A program made the position numbers and the translations under genes. Below are positions 58,376 through 64,000 of a DNA stretch of 64,000 nt, one piece after another. Position 1 is the first letter of the stretch, and the number at the start of each line of letters is the position of its first letter. Under the pieces are notes generated by a model. The model did no database searches, was not told the DNA's origin, and saw nothing but the letters and a program-made list of their open reading frames with translations. The DNA comes from Sphingobacterium sp. UBA5670 (GTDB lineage: Bacteria > Bacteroidota > Bacteroidia > Sphingobacteriales > Sphingobacteriaceae): NCBI RefSeq assembly GCF_002420705.1, contig NZ_DIIM01000002.1, positions 376,917 through 440,916 of the forward strand. The letters are read 5' to 3'.

Positions 58376-61300
58376 TTAGTTATTATATAGCCATACGCGT
58401 AATAAAGAGAGCAATTGATCTGTATCTACCGGTTTAGAAATGTAGTCAGAAGCTCCCGCAACAAGACATGCTTCGCGATCACCCATCATATTTTTAGCTG
58501 TTATTGCTATAATAGGTATCGAACTGTAGTCTGGATTTTGCCGTATCATTTTGATTGTTTCATAGCCATCCATCTCAGGCATCATCATATCCATCAGTAT
58601 GATTGATATATCGTCATGCTCTTCTATTTTTTCAAGGGCCTCTTTGCCATCCGTAGCAGAAATAACATTTATGTGATGCCTTTCCAAAGCTTGTGAGAGA
58701 TAGTAAATTGTTCTTATATCATCGTCCGCTATAAGCACCTTTTTATCTTTGAGAACCTCTTTCATGGTTCCCAAACTTAAAGATTTTGAGTTTCCTGCCT
58801 CCGGATTATTTCCAACTAAATGTAAAAATAATCCAACCTCATCCAGGATTCTCTGATAAGAATTAGCCGTTTTAATGACGATAGAGTCTGCGTACTGTTT
58901 CAATTTTAGCTCTTCGGACTTAGAAAGATTTTTCCCCGTAAAAACAATAATCGGAATATTCTCAAGACTTGGTTTCTGACGGATCGAGTCTAGAGTTTCA
59001 TATCCCCTGGAACCTGGAACTCCCATATCCAATATGACGCAATCGGCCCCGTGGGAACTCAAACTTTCAATACTATCCGCAATAGATGTTTTTATGTCGG
59101 AGATGATGTCATAACTACCTAAAAAATTCGACAGCGCTGCGGCATGTTTTGAATTTTCTTCAACTATTAAAACCTTTTTTGGGTTTCGGGCAAGTGCTTC
59201 TTCGATTTTTCTGAACATCTGCGCCATTTGTTCCAATGCAACAGGTTTATCAATAAAATCAATTGCCCCCTGAAGTAGACTTTCTCGTTTCACTTCGAAA
59301 GATGACATAATATGAACGGGAATATGACGTGTTATCGGATTACCTTTTATTTCTACCATGACCTGCCAACCATCTTTTACAGGTAACTGAATATCCAATA
59401 AGATTGCTGTGGGCTTATACCTAAGGGCTGCATTGGTCGCCTGGTCTCCACGTACAATAACAATTCCTTTATAACTTTGCTGACGTGTATAGCGGAGCAA
59501 TGCTTTGGCGAAATTAACATCATCTTCTACAATCAGAATGACTTTGTCACCTTCTGTAATGTTATTTCGATCATCATCAACATCTGCGGGTATGATATCA
59601 GTGATATGGGGATTATTTGATAGGATAATTTCCTGTGTTCCTTCAATACTTTCCGAAATTGACTGTATAAGCTCACCCGTTGTCTGCGGCATATTTTCAT
59701 GATTTGTTGGATCTAAAGGTAATATAAGTGTAAATGTACTGCCTTTTCTTTCCTGGCTATTCAAACGGATTTCACCTCCCAACAACCGGGCGAGTTCCCG
59801 GCTTATAGAAAGTCCAAGACCAGTTCCACCAAATTTACGGCGGGTGGATCCGTCCGCTTGTTGGAATGCTTCGAATATGACCCCTTGTTTGTCAGCGGGA
59901 ATTCCTATTCCCGTGTCGGTTACGGCAAAGCTAATATTTCCAGCATCTTGCACTGTATGAGAAATTGCAAGCGTTACCTGTCCAATCGATGTAAACTTAA
60001 TAGCATTAGATAATAGATTCCGTAGTATTTGTTCTAGCCGTTGCCGATCCGACTTTATTATTGGTGGAAGATCATCTGCGAGCTTAATCGTGAATGATAG
60101 TGCCTTTTCTTGCACAATAGGCGAGAATAGATTGTTAAGATCTCGTACCAGATCTGCCATGACAATATTTTGATAGTCAAGATCCATTTTACCCGATTCT
60201 ATTTTAGATAGATCGAGGATCTCATCTATCAATGTCAGCAGATTTTGTCCGGAGAGCTGGATGACCTCGGCAGATTCGATCTGCTCTGTCGTCAGATTTT
60301 TCTCTGGATTGTCGGACATTAAGCGTGACAGCAAAAGGATCGAATTGAGCGGTGTGCGCAATTCATGGGACATATTTGCCAAGAACTCTGATTTATATCT
60401 GGTGCTGCGGGTGAGCTCTTCCGCTTTTTTCTGAATCTCGTGGTTGCGATCCGCTATCAGCAAGTTTTTTTCCTCCAGGAGTGCTGAGCGTTCTTCGAGC
60501 TCTTTATTTGCTTGCAGCAACTCTTCCTGTTGAACACGGAGCTCCTCTTCTGAGGTCTGGAGTTTTTGGGTATGGATCTCAAGGTTAGCATTGAGGTTTT
60601 CAAGCTCGGCATGTTGCGCCTGTAGTTCTTCAGTCTGCGTCTGTGTTTCTTCCAATAAGAGCTGCACTTTTTGGCGCGCTTGCGCCGCTACGATCGCTGC
60701 ACCGATATGACGGCTAGCTTCCTTGTAGTAGGGAAGCTGCAAAGCCTCAAAATTAGCAAATGATCCTAATTCCATAACACCGATGCAAGTGCGTTCATCA
60801 AAAATAGGAAGCAATAAAATATTGCGGAGCGGGAAATGACCACTTGCAAAACTAACTATATTTTCTGCTGGATCAGGATTTTCTAGTATCCGTTCCTTGC
60901 CGTTTAAAAATACCTGACCAATAGCGCCTTGGCCAAAATCGATAGATTCTGGCATAGAAGTTTCTTGACCATAAGCACCGATTAAAACAAGTTTTTCCTG
61001 CTGTACCAGGTAGAGTGATCCATTGGCACAATCTGTATAATTGATCAAAGTTTGCAATGCTTCTTTGGCGAGGTCTTCTTGGAGTCTGTTGCCCACCAAA
61101 ACGTCATTCAGCAACGCTAATCCAGTCTGTCGCCATTCATTATTGCTTAGCTCATCAAAAGATTTCTTGAGTGAAGCAGCCATGTGGTTTAATGACCCCG
61201 CCAAGCTACCTAGTTCATCGTGTTCCTGATCGTTGATTTTCACCTCATAATTTCCAGCGGCAATTTGCCCTGCGATTCTCTGCGTTGTGATAAGACGCTG

Positions 61301-61969
61301 TTTTATTTCGCCATCTTTTTTCCTAAGGTCCTCTTCCAATAATACGCGCTTTGCGAGGTCACCCCGAAGACGGATGTATGAAACTATGGTAATAAATAAG
61401 GAAACAATGGCCGCAATAATCACAAATAGTGAGGTCAAGGTAGAGGCTGCATTTAACCTTCCAGACCTGCTGTTTAATAATTTCTCCTCATTGTCTACGA
61501 AGGTGGCAATAAGTCCGCGGCAAACGTCCATATATTTCTTTCCCTCTTCCATATCCTTAAGGGTGATCGTCCCCTGACTGTTTTTGAGATTGACGAGTCC
61601 TATCAATTTGTTGAGGCGCGACTCAACTAATAGACCAACACTGTCAATGATCCGCTTCTGAGTAACATTGTCAGAGACCAGCTCTTTGGCAGAAGCAATG
61701 GATTGTGGGAGGGAACGCGTACTGGTATAAAAGGGTTGTAAAAAGTGTTCTCTTCCGGTCAGCAGAAAACCACGTTGTCCTGTTTCAGCATTTTGAAGAT
61801 CAATCAAAATATTGTTGGCCTTTGAAATGACCCGTCGGCTATGATCTACCATTTCACTATTGTGAATCTGATTTCGGATGCTTAAGTATGAAGCTGTTGA
61901 ACTCGCCAACAATAGGACCAGCGAAACTCCAAAACCTATTTGGAGATCTCTTAAAAAACGTTTTGGCAT
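58376..61969 (-). CDS. Hybrid histidine kinase (CHASE3-HAMP-GAF-HisKA-HATPase-REC-REC-REC)
   Basis: 1197 aa. N-terminal membrane segment (about 11-30), CHASE3 sensor (about 38-178; ETGQRGFLLTGREHFLQPFY), second membrane segment (about 176-199), HAMP (about 225-275), GAF (about 300-430), coiled coil (about 435-525; EELQAQHAELENLNANL), HisKA with catalytic His in SHELRTPLN (about 535), HATPase (NLLSNAIKF, DTGIGIP, GGTGLGLS) and three receivers (about 810-920, 932-1050, 1076-1194). The second receiver's aspartate is replaced in context (CVILDMGVPGSRGY still has an Asp). Signals pass to the two downstream receivers and probably beyond. Confidence 0.95.
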   Translation of the reverse strand: MPKRFLRDLQIGFGVSLVLLLASSTASYLSIRNQIHNSEMVDHSRRVISKANNILIDLQNAETGQRGFLLTGREHFLQPFYTSTRSLPQSIASAKELVSDNVTQKRIIDSVGLLVESRLNKLIGLVNLKNSQGTITLKDMEEGKKYMDVCRGLIATFVDNEEKLLNSRSGRLNAASTLTSLFVIIAAIVSLFITIVSYIRLRGDLAKRVLLEEDLRKKDGEIKQRLITTQRIAGQIAAGNYEVKINDQEHDELGSLAGSLNHMAASLKKSFDELSNNEWRQTGLALLNDVLVGNRLQEDLAKEALQTLINYTDCANGSLYLVQQEKLVLIGAYGQETSMPESIDFGQGAIGQVFLNGKERILENPDPAENIVSFASGHFPLRNILLLPIFDERTCIGVMELGSFANFEALQLPYYKEASRHIGAAIVAAQARQKVQLLLEETQTQTEELQAQHAELENLNANLEIHTQKLQTSEEELRVQQEELLQANKELEERSALLEEKNLLIADRNHEIQKKAEELTRSTRYKSEFLANMSHELRTPLNSILLLSRLMSDNPEKNLTTEQIESAEVIQLSGQNLLTLIDEILDLSKIESGKMDLDYQNIVMADLVRDLNNLFSPIVQEKALSFTIKLADDLPPIIKSDRQRLEQILRNLLSNAIKFTSIGQVTLAISHTVQDAGNISFAVTDTGIGIPADKQGVIFEAFQQADGSTRRKFGGTGLGLSISRELARLLGGEIRLNSQERKGSTFTLILPLDPTNHENMPQTTGELIQSISESIEGTQEIILSNNPHITDIIPADVDDDRNNITEGDKVILIVEDDVNFAKALLRYTRQQSYKGIVIVRGDQATNAALRYKPTAILLDIQLPVKDGWQVMVEIKGNPITRHIPVHIMSSFEVKRESLLQGAIDFIDKPVALEQMAQMFRKIEEALARNPKKVLIVEENSKHAAALSNFLGSYDIISDIKTSIADSIESLSSHGADCVILDMGVPGSRGYETLDSIRQKPSLENIPIIVFTGKNLSKSEELKLKQYADSIVIKTANSYQRILDEVGLFLHLVGNNPEAGNSKSLSLGTMKEVLKDKKVLIADDDIRTIYYLSQALERHHINVISATDGKEALEKIEEHDDISIILMDMMMPEMDGYETIKMIRQNPDYSSIPIIAITAKNMMGDREACLVAGASDYISKPVDTDQLLSLLRVWLYNN

Positions 61970-61977
61970 GGCCTAGT

Positions 61978-63441
61978 TTAATTTAAAGGTAAAGAAAAAT
62001 AAAAAGTAGATCCTCCCGTTGGCGCGCTTCGGACACCTACAGATCCATTGTGCTGCCTGATAATCTCAGAACAGATATAAAGGCCGATACCCAAACCCTG
62101 AAAGTTCAGAGAAGATTCTTCCACACGGTAAAATTTATCAAAAACATGCTGCTGTTTGCTCTGTGGAATGCCTATACCATAGTCGGTGACCAATACGCTT
62201 ACTTGATCACCCTCATACAACGTATCAATAACTATCCGTGGCTCACTAACAGAGTATTTGATCCCATTGCTCAGGTAATTCACTAGAACCTGTTCAATTC
62301 TTTTTTTATCACCTTGAACAGCTCGTCGATTAGGTTGCAGCCTCAATTCAAACATCACATCATTATTTATCTTTTTCATTGAATCTACAGTCTCTTCTAT
62401 CAGATTTTCGATATCAAAGTTTTCTATTTGAAGATTAAGGTGTCCGTTTTCTATTTTGGAAATGTCAAGGAGGTCCTTTATTAATTCCTGTAACTTATCA
62501 ACATGACCATCCAGTGTAAGGAGATGCTTTTCAATTGAATTCAGGTCATTCAGTTTGATCAAGCGAAGTAGAAATTGGACATACCCCTTTATACTTGTTA
62601 ACGGTGTTTTTAGCTCGTGACTTGCAATACTTAAAAATTCATCTTTTTTTTGCTCCAGTTGTTTTTGATGGTCAATGTCGGTAAATGTCCCGACCCAAAA
62701 GGGGCCAGATTCCTGTTCTCGAATTGGGGATATGCGGAGAAGATGATACCTGTAGTTCTCTGAATCGTGTTCTTTGATGCGAACTTCTTTTTCGTAAAGG
62801 TCTTTATTGCTTACTACTTCGTGCCACAGCTCCTTAATTTCGGTCTCTTCAGGATGTGTGGAAGGAAAGGAATCTGCTGCTTGGACAAAATTAAACCATT
62901 GGGAATTAACAAATTTGATATCGCCATCAAAATTTGCGGTGAAGGCTAACTGCGGCAGAGACTCAAGAGTCTGATGCAATAGGTTGATCTGTTTTTCTAA
63001 TCCTCGCTGAGCTCTTTTTCTTTCTTCAATTTCCACTAATAGCTGTTGCTGCATTTTATTTAAAGCAACTGTTTTTTCGTGGAGCTCATAAAAGGTTTTA
63101 ACTTTCAGTAATAGAATTTCTGGATCTACTGGTTTGGTTACATAATCATGTCCTCCGGCAGCATAACCTTGTGTTATGAATTTTTTATCCTTATTTACTG
63201 CTGATAAGAAAATAATTGGAATATTCTTCGTTTTGTTCAGGCCACGTAATGTTGCAGCTACCTCAAAGCCGTCCATATCGGGCATCTGCACGTCCAGAAT
63301 AATAAGGACATACTCGCCTTTTAATGCTTTTTTTAACGCTTCCTCACCAGAAAAAGCGGTATCTACCAGAAAATTTTTTGATTCCAAAAGCTTTTTTAAA
63401 GAGAATATGTTTTCTTCTTGATCGTCTACAATTAAAATCAT
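61978..63441 (-). CDS. Receiver-PAS-histidine kinase
   Basis: 487 aa. Receiver first (about 1-120: LIVDDQEENIFSLKKLLES, LIILDVQMPDMDGFEV, KPVDPEILLL), a coiled segment, PAS (about 155-255; LAFTANFDGDIKFVNSQWFNF), HisKA with SHELKTPLTSIKGY (His about residue 277), and HATPase (QVLVNYLSNGIKYS, DYGIGIPQSKQ, GLGIGLYICSEII). It has no membrane segment, so it is cytosolic. 8 bp upstream of the CHASE3 kinase gene, same operon. Confidence 0.94.
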   Translation of the reverse strand: MILIVDDQEENIFSLKKLLESKNFLVDTAFSGEEALKKALKGEYVLIILDVQMPDMDGFEVAATLRGLNKTKNIPIIFLSAVNKDKKFITQGYAAGGHDYVTKPVDPEILLLKVKTFYELHEKTVALNKMQQQLLVEIEERKRAQRGLEKQINLLHQTLESLPQLAFTANFDGDIKFVNSQWFNFVQAADSFPSTHPEETEIKELWHEVVSNKDLYEKEVRIKEHDSENYRYHLLRISPIREQESGPFWVGTFTDIDHQKQLEQKKDEFLSIASHELKTPLTSIKGYVQFLLRLIKLNDLNSIEKHLLTLDGHVDKLQELIKDLLDISKIENGHLNLQIENFDIENLIEETVDSMKKINNDVMFELRLQPNRRAVQGDKKRIEQVLVNYLSNGIKYSVSEPRIVIDTLYEGDQVSVLVTDYGIGIPQSKQQHVFDKFYRVEESSLNFQGLGIGLYICSEIIRQHNGSVGVRSAPTGGSTFYFSLPLN

Positions 63442-63522
63442 GATTTATACATTAATGAATGATAAAAGTTTAAATTATCTAAATAAATATTAAATATATA
63501 ATAGAGGTAGTACATCATCATT

Positions 63523-63852
63523 TTATATGCTCTTAGGTTTACGATAGATATTATGTAAGGCGAATAAACACAGATTTACAATTACCGCAAAAGAAGTGGA
63601 AAGGATAATTGGCATTTCTGTTTTTAATACTCCGTACCATGCCCAAAGGGAAAGACCAACTATTAATATGATGAGTACGACTGGTGCGATGTCATTCACA
63701 ATTTTTCCTTTTAGAACCTCTCTAAGCTGAGGAAGCAAAGAAATAGATGTCAATATGCCAGCAATTAATCCCAAAATATCAAAGTTAATCAAGTTTGTTA
63801 GAACTATATTTCTTAAATATTCTGTCTTTATCTTAACAAGACTAAAAAACAA
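63523..63852 (-). CDS. SemiSWEET-type sugar transporter
   Basis: 109 aa, about 20 longer than the usual SemiSWEET; the extra N-terminal stretch (MFFSLVKIKTEYLRNIVLTN) may be untranslated, with a start near the LINFDILG segment. Three membrane segments and the PQ-loop motif LPQLREVLKGK (about 43-53) plus WAWYGVLKTEMPIILS are clear. Half-transporters of this family form dimers that carry sugars. Separated by 80 bp from the REC-PAS kinase gene. Confidence 0.85.
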   Translation of the reverse strand: MFFSLVKIKTEYLRNIVLTNLINFDILGLIAGILTSISLLPQLREVLKGKIVNDIAPVVLIILIVGLSLWAWYGVLKTEMPIILSTSFAVIVNLCLFALHNIYRKPKSI

Positions 63853-64000
63853 TTCGTTTGTGAATTGGTAAAGTATTAAATAAAATCTAGTATTACAAGG
63901 ATATTAATAAGAAAACAATAAGAAATAGTTTAAGTGTAGAATTGTTTTAAACTAGAAAATTTTTTAAAGTAGATAAGATATTGTAAGTACCCCATTTTTC
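63853..64000. other. AT-rich window end
   Basis: 148 bp with no gene. It presumably contains the upstream region of the SemiSWEET gene; no clear promoter box was identified. Confidence 0.3.

Noticed and set aside
1..64000. tRNA, rRNA, CRISPR array, transposase, integrase or phage module
   Set aside because: Scanned for by eye on both strands; no repeat-spacer pattern, no cloverleaf ending and no such proteins were seen. An Infernal/tRNAscan run would be decisive.

Overview
The window looks like the chromosome of a Bacteroidota bacterium, most likely Sphingobacterium or a close relative. This rests on the AT-rich sequence, promoter boxes of the Bacteroidota form TAnnTTTG (seen before a MarR gene, an AraC gene, a leuA-like gene and others), and the gene families present (DUF4382 lipoproteins, SemiSWEET, CHASE3 hybrid kinases, AraC/cupin regulators). 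The genus is an inference. I saw no rRNA, tRNA, CRISPR array, transposase or integrase.

Layout. 0-5 kb: the 3' end of nagA, a LacI regulator, an AraC regulator divergent from a short 2-isopropylmalate-synthase-like gene, and an HTH/AbiEii toxin-antitoxin-like pair with a palindromic operator. 5-10 kb: a secreted GETHF-motif protein and the pentose-phosphate operon gnd-zwf-pgl, with a strong hairpin terminator about 200 bp downstream. 10.5-13.4 kb: a secreted protein, a secreted flavodoxin-RidA fusion and a divergent AraC gene. 13.7-16.6 kb: three tightly packed glycosyltransferase genes. 17.5-22.2 kb: an ergothioneine operon, egtD-egtB followed by an EgtU-type ABC transporter whose fused substrate-binding domain reads as a circular permutation. 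22.5-25 kb: lipoproteins and sparse, decayed DNA.

25.2-38 kb: small-molecule and stress-type genes under MarR/TetR/HxlR control. A MarR operon starts at a 36-bp palindrome. A long minus-strand run (TetR, GNAT remnant, VOC, methyltransferase, esterase, DinB, PaaI thioesterase, alpha/beta hydrolase, MBL hydrolase) carries three copies of an ACCRAYCGGT-like site. A DHA2-type efflux pump and an SDR gene follow a second operator type, beside a TetR gene that appears broken. Several genes here are truncated or chimeric. 38-41.5 kb: an MBL protein, a small DNA-repair/stress group (Fpg/Nei glycosylase, YdaT-like, DUF3606, TPR).

41.5-45.2 kb and 54.7-56.8 kb are two decayed copies of one locus (a 155-aa unknown gene, histidine-kinase remnants, a NarL-type regulator, receiver remnants). 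The first copy has lost most of its regulator but carries two membrane-protein genes absent from the second. Between the copies lie an AraC/FAD-monooxygenase pair, a very large SF1 helicase with a C-terminal endonuclease-like domain (possible anti-phage protein), a flavin reductase and an NTF2-like gene. 57-63.5 kb holds a phosphorelay cluster: two stand-alone receivers, a CHASE3-HAMP-GAF hybrid kinase with three receivers, and a REC-PAS kinase; a SemiSWEET gene closes the window.

The items most worth following up are the permuted EgtU-type transporter in an ergothioneine biosynthesis operon, the helicase-nuclease, and the duplicated two-component locus with its inserted membrane-protein cassette.
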